Source of the DNA: Methylophaga marina
Lineage (GTDB): Bacteria; Pseudomonadota; Gammaproteobacteria; Nitrosococcales; Methylophagaceae
NCBI RefSeq assembly: GCF_030296755.1
Contig: NZ_AP027741.1
Coordinates: forward strand, 2,967,001 to 3,031,000
Length of the DNA: 64,000 nucleotides
Reading direction: 5' to 3'
Every line of letters begins with the position of its first letter. The first letter of the stretch is position 1. Positions 8,364 to 17,830 of the stretch are shown in pieces. Under the pieces are notes generated by a model that was given only the letters and a program-made list of their open reading frames with translations, was not told the origin of the DNA and did no database searches. A program made the position numbers and the translations under genes.

Positions 8364-9533
8364 ATGCGAGTCATTCCTTTAACACTCATATCTGCTTTTT
8401 CGTTAATGTTAGTTGCTTGTTCCGAGCCTGAGAATCAACCTACTGAACAGGCTGCTCCCCCTCCTGTTGAGGTGGATGTGGCAATTCCACTTCAACATAA
8501 ACTGACGGATTGGGATGAGTTTACAGGCCGTTTTGAAGCCATCAATAATGTTAATTTAAGAGCACGAGTAACCGGCTATCTCATCGAGAAGAAATTTAAG
8601 GATGGTCAACAAGTTAAGAAAGGCGATGTCCTGTATGTGATTGACCCTCGTCCTTTTCGTTATGAGCTAAAACAAATTCAGGCTCAGCATGAACTCGCCA
8701 AAAAAGAATTGGATCGCGCCCATCTGTTGCGTGAATCCAATGCGATTTCTCAGGAAGAAGTCGACAGACGTTTCCAGGAACTTCAAATTTCAGAAGCTTC
8801 ATTGAATAATGCCAAACTACAATTAGGCTTCACAGAAGTCACTTCGCCCATCGACGGTAAAATCAGTGATAGCTACGTCGATATTGGCAACATGATTGAA
8901 GAAAATCAGACCATTTTGACCCGTATCGTCAGTACCAACCCTATTCACTTCCGATTTGAAGGATCGCAAGCTGACTTGCTGAAATACCTGCGTCTTGACC
9001 GTGCAGGGCAACGCCCCAGCAGCGATTCCAGTCCTAACCCTATCTATATCAAACTGATGGACGAAGATAAGTTCTACCACGAAGGCAAAATGCACTTTGT
9101 TGACAATGTGGTCGACAACGCCACCGGTACTATTCAGGCCACCGCAACAGTGAACAACGATGACGGCATTATTTACCCAGGTCTGTTTGGGCGTGCTCGC
9201 TTGTTAGGTCGTGCTAACTACGACGCCATACTGGTGCCCGAGAATGCCATCAATACAGATCAGGATAAAAAATTCGTCTATATCAGCGATGAGAATAATG
9301 CCATCAAACGTCAATATGTCACTGTCGGCAATCTACTTGAAAACGATCTGATTGTGGTCAGCACCGGCCTAACCGGTAATGAAAAAGTCGTTGTGAACGG
9401 TATTCAACGTATTCGAGCCAGTGGTCAGGAAGTGACACCTAATGTTGTCGAACTTGAGTGGAAGCCTCTCGATGTTTTAGGTAAGCAAGCCACTGAAGAC
9501 ACAACGAACATCTCAAAAACTGATAAGGAATAA
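8364..9533 (+). CDS. RND efflux periplasmic adaptor (membrane fusion) lipoprotein
   Basis: The ATG at 8364 has AAGAG at SD distance; an in-frame ATG at 8355 is an alternative. Signal with lipobox LMLVACSEP, then a lipoyl half-motif RARVTGYLIEKKFKDGQQVKKGDVLYVID, an alpha-helical hairpin (ELKQIQAQHELAKKEL), the second lipoyl half VTSPIDGKISD, a beta-barrel and a membrane-proximal domain. About 389 residues, normal for AcrA/MexE-type adaptors. First gene of the efflux operon, 6 bp before the pump gene. Confidence 0.92.
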   Translation: MRVIPLTLISAFSLMLVACSEPENQPTEQAAPPPVEVDVAIPLQHKLTDWDEFTGRFEAINNVNLRARVTGYLIEKKFKDGQQVKKGDVLYVIDPRPFRYELKQIQAQHELAKKELDRAHLLRESNAISQEEVDRRFQELQISEASLNNAKLQLGFTEVTSPIDGKISDSYVDIGNMIEENQTILTRIVSTNPIHFRFEGSQADLLKYLRLDRAGQRPSSDSSPNPIYIKLMDEDKFYHEGKMHFVDNVVDNATGTIQATATVNNDDGIIYPGLFGRARLLGRANYDAILVPENAINTDQDKKFVYISDENNAIKRQYVTVGNLLENDLIVVSTGLTGNEKVVVNGIQRIRASGQEVTPNVVELEWKPLDVLGKQATEDTTNISKTDKE

Positions 9534-9539
9534 GCGACT

Positions 9540-12500
9540 GTGAATTTTCCAAAATTCTTTATTGATAGGCCTATTTTTGCTTCGGTACTTTCCATTATCG
9601 TTGTCATTATTGGCTATATGGCCTATTTGAGTTTGCCTATTGAGCAATACCCACAAGTAGCCCCACCGACTATTCAAGTATCAGCAACCTACCCTGGTGC
9701 AACAGCAGAGACAGTGGCTGAAACGGTGGCAACACCGATTGAGCAGGAAGTCAACGGGGTTGAGGGCATGCTTTATATGTACTCACAATCCTCTGCCGAT
9801 GGTTCAATGACGTTGAGCATTACCTTTGAGCTGGGAACGGATCTGGATACAGCCCAAGTATTAGTTCAAAACCGTGTCGCTATCGCTGAAGCCAAATTAC
9901 CAGAAAGTGTCCGTGCTTTAGGTGTGACTACCAAGAAAAACTCACCTGATCTGATGATCGTTATCAATCTCTCCTCACCAGATGGCACCTACGATCAAAA
10001 TTATCTCGCTAACTATGGCGTATTAAATATACGTGATCGTATTCGTCGTATTGATGGTGTGGGTGAAGTCCCTGTTTATGGTGCCTCAGATTATGCGATG
10101 CGTCTCTGGTTAAAACCTGACTTAATGCAGTCGTATGATATCGCGGCGGGTGATGTTATCTCTGCTATCCGTAATCAAAATGTTCAGGTCGCCAGTGGTA
10201 CCTTAAACCGTGCACCACAACCCGATCAGAACTATTACGAGTACATCGTCCAGACACAAGGTCGATTAACGACACCAGAAGAGTTTGGTGAAATCATTGT
10301 TAAAGCCAGTGATGATAGTCGTATTGTTCGACTACGTGATGTGGCGCGAATAGAACTAGCAGCTCAGGATTACATCACCAAAGGGTATTTAGGTGGAAAA
10401 CAAGCCGTCGCTTTGCCTATTTTCCAACGTCCTGGTACCAACGCGATTGAAACAGCCAATCAGATCAAAGCCGAAATGGAAGATATCGCGGCTGAATTTC
10501 CACCAGGCATGACTTATGAGTTTGCCTACAACCCGACAGACTTTATCGAACAATCGGTTGATGCAGTAAAAATGACCGTTTATGAAGCCGTCTTTTTGGT
10601 GGTCATTGTTATTCTGGTTTTCTTACAAACCTGGCGTGCAGCGATTATCCCTATTGTGGCTATTCCAGTATCACTTATTGGTACGTTTGCGGTGATGTCA
10701 GCCATTGGTTTCTCGTTAAACAACCTGACATTATTTGGTCTGGTTTTGGCGATTGGTATCGTGGTGGATGATGCGATTGTTATCGTTGAAAATATGGAGC
10801 GGAACCTGCGTAATGGACTGTCGCCTCGTGAGTCAGCCCGTAAAACGATGGATGAAGTAGGTTCAGCATTAATTGCCATGGGGCTGGTTTTGGTTGCTGT
10901 ATTCCTGCCTACCCTGTTCCTTGAAGGCATTTCAGGTGAGTTTTACCAAGCCTTTGGTATTACCATCGCTGTAGCCACCATGATCTCGGTCGCTGTATCA
11001 CTGACCTTATCACCAGCACTCGCGGCCATTTTGATGAAGTCACACGATCAGGATAAACCAGAGAAACCCGTTAAATGGTACCGCTCACCGGTAAAAGCAT
11101 TTTTCAATGGTTTCAACCGTGGTATGGAAGGCTTATCAAATCGCTACGGCTGGTTTGTCGGTAAAACCATTCGCATGGGACTGATTATGTTAGTGATTTA
11201 TGCGGGCCTGATGACCTTAACCGCATTTCAATTTAACCGTGTTCCGACCGGGTTTATTCCGTCACAAGATCAAGGTTCTTTGATCGTGGCTATCACATTG
11301 CCTGACGGCGCCTCGTTTGATGCTACGGATAAAGTGGTTCAGGCGGTGACTGAAGAAATGTTAGCCGTACCCGGTCTGAAAAACGCGGTTGGTTTTACAG
11401 GGTTTTCTGGCGCGACAAGAACCATTCAATCTAATGCCGCCGTGATATTTACACCACTAGAACCATTTGAAGATCGTATAGCTAAAGGCATTGAATATCA
11501 GACTATCTTAAGTGATATGCGTGCTGTGGCTGCCAGCTTCAAAGAAGCCAAGGTGGCGGTATTTGAACGCCCTCCTGTGCCCGGTATTGGTAGTGCTGGC
11601 GGCTTCAAGATGATGCTGCAGGATCGTGGTGGCCGTGGCTTAAAAGTATTAGAGCAAGCAGCAACCGATATGGCCGCTGCGGCAAATAGCCCTGATAGCC
11701 CTGCTACAACGGCTGTTTATTCTTTCTTTAATACTAATAATCCGCAAATCTATTTGGATATTGACCGTAATAAAGCGGAACGACTGAACGTACCTGTGCC
11801 TGATGTGTTTGAGGCATTGGAAGTGTTTATTGGTTCAGTCTATGTTAATGATTTCAACTACTTAGGAAGAACCTTTAGAGTAACCGCTCAAGCTGAAGCT
11901 GAGGATCGTTTATCTGTAGATGATGCACTTCGAATCCGTGTCAGAAGTACTAATGGCGATATGGTGCCTCTAGGCTCGTTTGCCACAGTGCGTGATACCT
12001 CTGGCCCTTCTCGAGTGCCACGCTATAACTTATATCCAGCAGCAGGTGTTATGGGCAGTAGTGCGGAAGGCTTCAGTAGTGGCCAAACACTTGATGCCAT
12101 GGAAGAACTAGCAGAAAAAATTCTGCCTGATGGCATTGGTTATGAGTGGACTGAAATTGCCTATCAGGAGAAAGCAACCGGTGATACTGCTGCTTTGGCT
12201 TTCCTACTGGCTGTTGTGTTTGTGTTCTTATTATTGGCTGCGCAATATGAAAGCTGGGCATTGCCGTTCTCTATCATCCTGATTGTACCGATGTGTCTGT
12301 TATCAGCCATCACCGGTGTGTATCTGGCGAAGATGGATAACAATATCCTGACGCAAATAGGCTTGGTCGTGCTGGTAGGTTTAGCATCAAAAAATGCCAT
12401 ATTGATTGTTGAGTTCGCCCGAGAGCTGGAGCGTCAGGGACGTTCTGTCTGGGATGCAGCCGTTGAAGCAGCCAGACTACGTTTACGCCCTATTTTGATG

Positions 12501-12710
12501 ACATCCTTCGCTTTCATTCTAGGTGTTGTGCCCATGGCCATCGCTCAAGGTGCGGGTGCTGAAATGCGTCAGGCATTAGGTATCGCAGTATTTTCAGGCA
12601 TGCTTGGCGTGACCTTCTTCGGGTTAATATTTACCCCAGTGTTTTATGTGATTTGTCGTCGGGTTGCGCTTTACTTCAAACCTGAACAGGCGACAGGAGA
12701 AAAATCATGA
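9540..12710 (+). CDS. RND efflux pump inner-membrane transporter (HAE1 family)
   Basis: GTG start with AAGGA about 10 bases upstream. 1056 residues, full length for AcrB/MexF-type pumps. N-terminal FFIDRPIFASVLSIIV, conserved PQVAPPTIQVSATYPGA, and transmembrane helix 4 motif AIGIVVDDAIVIVENMER with the paired Asp residues for proton relay. The second half has PTGFIPSQDQGSLIV and GLASKNAILIVEFARELERQ. It forms a tripartite drug/solvent pump with the adaptor and the outer-membrane channel of the same operon; substrate range cannot be read from sequence. Confidence 0.95.
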   Translation: MNFPKFFIDRPIFASVLSIIVVIIGYMAYLSLPIEQYPQVAPPTIQVSATYPGATAETVAETVATPIEQEVNGVEGMLYMYSQSSADGSMTLSITFELGTDLDTAQVLVQNRVAIAEAKLPESVRALGVTTKKNSPDLMIVINLSSPDGTYDQNYLANYGVLNIRDRIRRIDGVGEVPVYGASDYAMRLWLKPDLMQSYDIAAGDVISAIRNQNVQVASGTLNRAPQPDQNYYEYIVQTQGRLTTPEEFGEIIVKASDDSRIVRLRDVARIELAAQDYITKGYLGGKQAVALPIFQRPGTNAIETANQIKAEMEDIAAEFPPGMTYEFAYNPTDFIEQSVDAVKMTVYEAVFLVVIVILVFLQTWRAAIIPIVAIPVSLIGTFAVMSAIGFSLNNLTLFGLVLAIGIVVDDAIVIVENMERNLRNGLSPRESARKTMDEVGSALIAMGLVLVAVFLPTLFLEGISGEFYQAFGITIAVATMISVAVSLTLSPALAAILMKSHDQDKPEKPVKWYRSPVKAFFNGFNRGMEGLSNRYGWFVGKTIRMGLIMLVIYAGLMTLTAFQFNRVPTGFIPSQDQGSLIVAITLPDGASFDATDKVVQAVTEEMLAVPGLKNAVGFTGFSGATRTIQSNAAVIFTPLEPFEDRIAKGIEYQTILSDMRAVAASFKEAKVAVFERPPVPGIGSAGGFKMMLQDRGGRGLKVLEQAATDMAAAANSPDSPATTAVYSFFNTNNPQIYLDIDRNKAERLNVPVPDVFEALEVFIGSVYVNDFNYLGRTFRVTAQAEAEDRLSVDDALRIRVRSTNGDMVPLGSFATVRDTSGPSRVPRYNLYPAAGVMGSSAEGFSSGQTLDAMEELAEKILPDGIGYEWTEIAYQEKATGDTAALAFLLAVVFVFLLLAAQYESWALPFSIILIVPMCLLSAITGVYLAKMDNNILTQIGLVVLVGLASKNAILIVEFARELERQGRSVWDAAVEAARLRLRPILMTSFAFILGVVPMAIAQGAGAEMRQALGIAVFSGMLGVTFFGLIFTPVFYVICRRVALYFKPEQATGEKS

Positions 12711-14113
12711 ACAAAATGATCTTGTGTACCTTAATTAGCCTGTCCATCACTGGCTGTGCTCAATTTCGAGATTATCAGTCACCCACGACGGATAAGACGG
12801 TTGAAGCGACACAACTGAGTGATGACACCTACGAGTTTGCTAATGCACAGCAACCTATCGCAGATTGGTGGACAGCTTTTCAGGATCCACAATTAACGCA
12901 ACTCGTTGAAAAAGCATTAGTACATAATCTGGATGTACGGATTGCACTGGCGAACCTACAGGCGGCTCGTGCTTTATCCAGAGCAGTGGGTTCAGATAGA
13001 TACCCGACAGTCGATGCAAACGGTGGTTATAGTCGTAACCTGTATTCTGAGGAAACACAAAATGCGAACACTCGCGCGGCTGATATCTATGAAGCAGGCT
13101 TTGATGCCAATTGGGAATTAGATATTTTTGGACGTGTCAGCTATGGCATTGAGTCACAACTGGCTCAGGAACAAGCTATCGCCGCCGACTTGCAACAAAT
13201 GTATGTCAGTGTCGCCGCAGAAGTCGCCAGACAATACTTTACTCTACGCGGGGCACAGTATCGTTTGGATATTGCTGAGCGAAATGCTGAAAATCAAAAT
13301 GAAACCTTTGAATTAACAGAAAAGATATTGAATGCAGGCGGAGCCAGTGCTCTGGATGTGAGTCGTGCCAAAACACAACTCAGTCTGACTCGCTCCACGA
13401 TTCCACCATTAAGAGCGCAGATAGATTCGACCATAAACAGTCTTTCTGTTTTAACAGGGCAAGTACCAGATGCTTTACGTAGTCGTTTGTCTGAGACTAA
13501 GGCTCTACCGACATTACCGCTAACAGTAGCCGTGGGTGACGTGCAACAGTTGCTTACCCGACGCCCAGATATCCGCTCAGCTGAACGTTCATTGGCGGCC
13601 AGTGTGGCGGATTATAATCTGACCGTGGCGGATTTATTTCCCAAGGTCAGTATTCTTGGCTCTTTAGGTTTTATTTCTACTAACTTGAGTAGCTTTGGTA
13701 CCACTGCCCTCGCCGGCTCAATTGGTCCATCGATCAGTTGGCAAGTCTTTGATCGTGATCGCTTGAAAGCGTATGTCGATCAAGCTGATGCCCAAACTGA
13801 AGTCGCGTTGGCACAATATGAGAAGACGGTATTATCAGCACTTGAAGAATTACAGTCCGCGATGAGTGATTTTTCTAACGAGGAACAACGGCGTGCTGAA
13901 TTGCAAGAAGCTGCGGCTTCGGCAAAACAATCTGCCACCATGGCCAGAAATCGCTTTGATAGTGGCTATGATAATTTTCTTGATGTGTTAGATGCTGAAC
14001 GAACATTACTGGAAGCAGAAGATACCTTAGCAAATAGCGAAATTACTTCAGGGCTTAATTTAGTCGCTATTTACAAAGCATTAGGTGGTGGCTGGCAAGT
14101 CAAACCTCAGTAG
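12707..14113 (+). CDS. Outer-membrane efflux channel lipoprotein (TolC/OprM, NodT family)
   Basis: Starts on an ATGA overlap with the pump gene, so translation is coupled. Lipobox SLSITGCAQ, then two OEP repeats of coiled-coil helices: FQDPQLTQLVEKALVHNLDV and later VGDVQQLLTRRPDIRSAERSL in the second half. 468 residues, usual length. Supplies the outer-membrane duct of the tripartite pump. No terminator is obvious in the 100 bp downstream. Confidence 0.92.
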   Translation: MNKMILCTLISLSITGCAQFRDYQSPTTDKTVEATQLSDDTYEFANAQQPIADWWTAFQDPQLTQLVEKALVHNLDVRIALANLQAARALSRAVGSDRYPTVDANGGYSRNLYSEETQNANTRAADIYEAGFDANWELDIFGRVSYGIESQLAQEQAIAADLQQMYVSVAAEVARQYFTLRGAQYRLDIAERNAENQNETFELTEKILNAGGASALDVSRAKTQLSLTRSTIPPLRAQIDSTINSLSVLTGQVPDALRSRLSETKALPTLPLTVAVGDVQQLLTRRPDIRSAERSLAASVADYNLTVADLFPKVSILGSLGFISTNLSSFGTTALAGSIGPSISWQVFDRDRLKAYVDQADAQTEVALAQYEKTVLSALEELQSAMSDFSNEEQRRAELQEAAASAKQSATMARNRFDSGYDNFLDVLDAERTLLEAEDTLANSEITSGLNLVAIYKALGGGWQVKPQ

Positions 14114-14121
14114 CGTTAATA

Positions 14122-14358
14122 TTATGAGGGCGTTGGCGCACCATTAGTGCCCATTAAATGGCGTTGGTTGTTGTCACTGATTTTAGAGCCGAATTTGCTG
14201 TTTGCATTAAGCCACTTCACAATAGCTGCTGAAAATGGCTTATCCCCTACAAATCCGGTATCACAATAGTTCTTCATTGTGTGATATTTTTGTGCTGCAT
14301 TTATTCTGCTTAAATTATCTTTGAAAAGAAGATAATTTTGACCATTGCCATAAGCAGA
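14122..14358 (-). pseudogene. Unrecognised open frame, possibly the 3' remnant of a lost gene
   Basis: On the minus strand a frame stays open for 78 codons from a TAG at 14359-14361 to TAA at 14122. The translation looks protein-like (SAYGNGQNYLLFKDNLSRIN ... VKWLNANSKFGSKISDNNQR) but has no ATG until codon 28 (14277), and no SD there. This could be a 51-residue small protein or, more likely, the C-terminal end of a gene truncated when the region was rearranged. I do not recognise the family. It lies between the efflux operon and an atypical methyltransferase-like gene. Confidence 0.35.
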
Positions 14359-14401
14359 CTATCTAACATGTTTGATTGAATCTACTACGAAGGAAAGTGA
14401 C

Positions 14402-15172
14402 GTGAAAAAGTTTAAAGATGTCGATAATATTGCGGAACAGATATTCAACGATAAGATTGGCAGACCAGCATATGCATTCGGTCTATGGCTTGCTACACTT
14501 CAAGCAAAAGAACTCGGTATAAAAAAGCTGAATATATTTGAATTTGGCGTTGCGACTGGCGCGGGACTGATAAACCTATGTGACATCTGCGCCATCATGA
14601 CTAAATCTACAGACATGCAATATGATATTTATGGCTTCGATTCAGATATTGGTATGCCAGCACTATCAAGTGGATATAAGGATCATCCTGAGCTATGGCA
14701 TGAAGGACAGTTCCTTGTTGACCATGATGAGATAAGAAAAAAATTGCCTGAAAATGCTCAACTCATTTCAGGAAATATTGCTGATACGATAGAACCTTTC
14801 TGTCAAGAACATTTATCTAATGACGCACCGGTTGGTTTTGTTGCTGTAGATGTAGACCTTTACTCTTCAACCTTATCTGTATTTGAGCTTTTTAAACATA
14901 ATAATCCTGAGCTTTACCTCCCCGTCACTATTATGTATCTAGATGATATCAATGACTTACTGACCAATAACTCATGGTGTGGCGAAATGTTAGCAGTAAG
15001 AGAATGGAATGATCAAAATGAACTTCGTAAGATGGAAGAAATGCGTATTAGACAGAATCATAGCCCAGCGGGCTGGCATGATCACATATATGGCCTGCAT
15101 GTGCTTGATCATCCTGTTCGCAATGGCAAACGTCCAGATGTATGTTTAGACATCAATATAACTGCAATTTAA
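14402..15172 (+). CDS. Class I SAM-dependent methyltransferase-like protein (TylF-like fold)
   Basis: A GTG at 14402 is preferred because AAGGAAAG precedes it; an in-frame TTG at 14372 has no SD. The 256-residue protein has a motif-I-like loop IFEFGVATGAGLINL, an acidic strand-2 end YGFDSDIGMP, and FVAVDVDLYSSTLSVFELF, which resembles the D-x-D-x-Y-x-S/T metal/SAM region of TylF/macrocin O-methyltransferase relatives. Codon use is richer in AGA, ATA and AAT than the neighbours, suggesting acquisition. Substrate unknown; sugar or surface polysaccharide modification is a guess. Confidence 0.6.
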   Translation: MKKFKDVDNIAEQIFNDKIGRPAYAFGLWLATLQAKELGIKKLNIFEFGVATGAGLINLCDICAIMTKSTDMQYDIYGFDSDIGMPALSSGYKDHPELWHEGQFLVDHDEIRKKLPENAQLISGNIADTIEPFCQEHLSNDAPVGFVAVDVDLYSSTLSVFELFKHNNPELYLPVTIMYLDDINDLLTNNSWCGEMLAVREWNDQNELRKMEEMRIRQNHSPAGWHDHIYGLHVLDHPVRNGKRPDVCLDINITAI

Positions 15173-15351
15173 TCAATTCTTACAGAAACCAGTTCCGATA
15201 AATGATTTATTATTTTTTTCAAACTAGCTTAGAGAGAAACGAAGTCGTATATAACAAAACAAATCCCGACCGTTTTTAGTTATTTAATCTTGAGGTAAAA
15301 AATGATTGCCTCCCAAGCTTTTATATTTATCTGTCTTAATAAGTAAAATAT

Positions 15352-15579
15352 TTACTTGCTAGTCATATCTGCTGCTTGTCTGATAACGCATTGCTGACAA
15401 ATACAGGCTTTGCCTCTCTGAGTTGAAGGTACCTGCTCTAAAAGGGTCTGGCTAATTATCATATCCGCTTTATGACACCAACAATCAGCCGGGTTACTAT
15501 CGACTGATAAATTGCCACAATCGTTTGGACCACCACATATGGGACATCTGTCAGCGCAGACGCTTTGACTCTCAGTCAT
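15352..15579 (-). CDS. Cysteine-rich CWC family protein
   Basis: 75 residues with the CWC family pattern: CPICGGPNDCGN, then ADCWCHKADM, then GKACICQQC near the C-terminus. The paired cysteines probably bind zinc or another metal. Members are small cytoplasmic proteins of unknown role. Single gene with about 180 bp of empty sequence downstream. Confidence 0.8.
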   Translation of the reverse strand: MTESQSVCADRCPICGGPNDCGNLSVDSNPADCWCHKADMIISQTLLEQVPSTQRGKACICQQCVIRQAADMTSK

Positions 15580-15707
15580 ATGTGATGAATTTCATTGAAG
15601 TCGAGTATTCAAAAAGTCAAACCTACTCACATTGTTTCCAGCCCTGATAATAAGCTGGTGATAGAAACGTTATAAGCCATAAAAGACCATCAATCATGGT
15701 GGCGTGT

Positions 15708-16580
15708 TTATTTTACTGATTGCAGATTAAGTTCTAGCCAGTCTGACAGTAATAATGGTTTGTAAAAGTAATAACCTTGAATCAGATCACATGCTTTTGA
15801 GCGAAGGTACGTCGCTTGTGTAACCGTCTCAACACCTTCTGCAACCACTTTTAACTTCAGGGCTTTTGCCATTGATATCACCATATCCACAATCGGGTAA
15901 TCCCCATCTTCACTATTTATTTTGTCAATAAACGACTTATCAATTTTTAATTCATCAATTGGTAACTGACTTAGATAGCTCAGGTTGGATTGTCCTGTAC
16001 CGAAGTCATCAATGGCAATCCCAAACCCGGCTGTTTTAAGTGCATGGATGACAGACGTTAACAGATTGATATTCTCTGCCATCACTGATTCTGTCACCTC
16101 GAAAATAATCTGGTGAGTGGGCACATTATGCTGTTTACATATGGCCTCGAAGGTTTCAACTAACTTGGTATCAGCGAGCTGTCGAATACTGAGATTAACC
16201 GATATTTTCTTATGAAAGTCAGGAACGCGCTGTCGAATAACTTTGAGCATTTCACACACTTGCTCAAGCACAAAATACCCAACATCCACAATCACACCTG
16301 TACTTTCTGCCACACCAATAAAATCTAATAGCGTAAGTGGTGCTGAATTCACATTATCCCAGCGTAATAATGCTTCAGCAGAATCCACCTGATTAACTGA
16401 ATTGATTTTAGGTTGATAAACCACACTGAGTGAAGAAAAATCCAGACCACTTAACATGGACTGAGCCAGCGCTGCGACTTTCACCGTCCTGCCATAGTTA
16501 GTGTTTTCTACAAAAATAAGCTCACCAGATTTGCCTGTTTGTTTATAATTTTTCAGTGCATCTTCCAGCATGGGTAACAT
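15708..16580 (-). CDS. EAL (c-di-GMP phosphodiesterase) part of a frameshifted REC-PAS-GGDEF-EAL gene
   Basis: This is the C-terminal portion of the gene that starts at 17797; it is in frame from the A-run at 16608-16613. The EAL domain looks catalytically complete: SAEALLRWDN, ISVNLSIRQL, FEVTESVM, IDDFGTGQSNLSYLSQLP, LKIDKSFID and VVAEGVET. It would hydrolyse c-di-GMP to pGpG. An ATG at 16580 could allow separate translation, but the domain boundary and the text before it (FFESDTVKNGAML in the same frame) show it belongs to the upstream GGDEF domain. Confidence 0.85.
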   Translation of the reverse strand: MLPMLEDALKNYKQTGKSGELIFVENTNYGRTVKVAALAQSMLSGLDFSSLSVVYQPKINSVNQVDSAEALLRWDNVNSAPLTLLDFIGVAESTGVIVDVGYFVLEQVCEMLKVIRQRVPDFHKKISVNLSIRQLADTKLVETFEAICKQHNVPTHQIIFEVTESVMAENINLLTSVIHALKTAGFGIAIDDFGTGQSNLSYLSQLPIDELKIDKSFIDKINSEDGDYPIVDMVISMAKALKLKVVAEGVETVTQATYLRSKACDLIQGYYFYKPLLLSDWLELNLQSVK

Positions 16581-17797
16581 AGCACCATTTTTAACGGTGT
16601 CACTTTCAAAAAAGACATGACCGCACTAATCGATAATTTATGCTTAAGTTGCTGACTAACTGACTCTAATAAAATAGAAAAGGCATCCTGAACGGTATCT
16701 TTTATATTAGCGTAGTTAACCTTTTCAATAGGTTGAATTGATTTGATGATAAATATATCACCACCGACACGATATATTCTGACGGGTAAGTTTTGCATCA
16801 AATGCTTGAGCTCGGTGGCGACATCGACGAGTAACTGATTGCAGTGGGCATGGCCATAAACCGCATTCAATTCGTTAAACCTATCAATATTCAGCAGACA
16901 GCCGAGGTAGCTTGCCCTGTTACTTTTTTTACCATAGATTTTTTCTAAATCAAGTTCTAGCGCCTCTCTGGAATATACGCCTGTTAAAGAATCATATAGC
17001 GCGGCTTTGAGTAAGCGAGCTTGTGTTAATTTCTTCTCAAACTGATCACGGATCACATATAAGAAATGAAAATCCTGCTCGCTTTTATGTAAAGACACGC
17101 CTACTTCGACTTCGATAGTCTGACTATTTTGTTTGCTTAAATCCATCTGTTTGAATATGGGCGTGAAGTCATGCTGCTCAGTTATGGTTGACGCTTCTTG
17201 GTGATGAGCAAGTTGATCATCGGGAATAATATCTTTGATATTTCTATTGGTCAGGTCATCGAATCCAAAGAGAGACTTACTATAATCGTTAGCCAATTCT
17301 ATGTTGCCTTCTACATCTGTGATCATGACGGCCTCAGTCAGCATGCTTAACAGATGCACGAATTGCTCTTTCAATTGTTCTAGTTGAGTCTGTGAAGTTG
17401 ATTTAACGGTATTAGCTATATGCGTTCGATTCATCAGCATCGAACGAATTTTTCTCTCAAGTAACAGTTCGTTTACTGGTTTTGTAATAAAATCTATAGC
17501 ACCACGAGATAATGACTTGAAGTGATTATCAAATTCGCCATGGGCGGTGATGACGATGACATTGATATGTTTCAGCTGCTCATTGTTGCTGAGTTCAGTT
17601 AAAACATCAAAGCCATCGACATCAGGAAGTCCGATATCTAACAAGATGATATCAGGAACGATATCCCTGGCTGTAGCTATGGCACTCGCCCCTGAGTTAG
17701 CCACATAAATATCGCCTAAACTTTTTAATACAGTTGATAATTCCAGAATAATGACTGGGTCATCATCAACGATTAAAATTTTTGTTTCCATACTCAT
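16553..17797 (-). CDS. REC-PAS-GGDEF response regulator, N-terminal part of a frameshifted REC-PAS-GGDEF-EAL gene
   Basis: Receiver domain (1-120) with DIILLDIGLPDVDG phospho-Asp and Lys in FITKPV; PAS domain near 145-260 (LLSMLTEAVMITDVEGNIEL); GGDEF-fold domain from about 265 with DSLTGVYSREALE. The signature is RVGGDIF rather than GGDEF, so cyclase activity is doubtful and the domain may only bind GTP. Reading falls out of frame at six T residues on the coding strand (16608-16613) and stops 20 codons later. ATG at 17797 chosen; a GTG lies three codons upstream. Confidence 0.85.
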   Translation of the reverse strand: MSMETKILIVDDDPVIILELSTVLKSLGDIYVANSGASAIATARDIVPDIILLDIGLPDVDGFDVLTELSNNEQLKHINVIVITAHGEFDNHFKSLSRGAIDFITKPVNELLLERKIRSMLMNRTHIANTVKSTSQTQLEQLKEQFVHLLSMLTEAVMITDVEGNIELANDYSKSLFGFDDLTNRNIKDIIPDDQLAHHQEASTITEQHDFTPIFKQMDLSKQNSQTIEVEVGVSLHKSEQDFHFLYVIRDQFEKKLTQARLLKAALYDSLTGVYSREALELDLEKIYGKKSNRASYLGCLLNIDRFNELNAVYGHAHCNQLLVDVATELKHLMQNLPVRIYRVGGDIFIIKSIQPIEKVNYANIKDTVQDAFSILLESVSQQLKHKLSISAVMSFLKVTPLKMVLCYPCWKMH

Positions 17798-17830
17798 GCT
17801 ATTCACTCATCAGTTACATTCAGTATCAGT

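Noticed and set aside
10580-10930. Minus-strand frame of 116 codons inside the RND pump gene
   Set aside because: Antisense shadow of conserved membrane-helix codons; no SD or domain.
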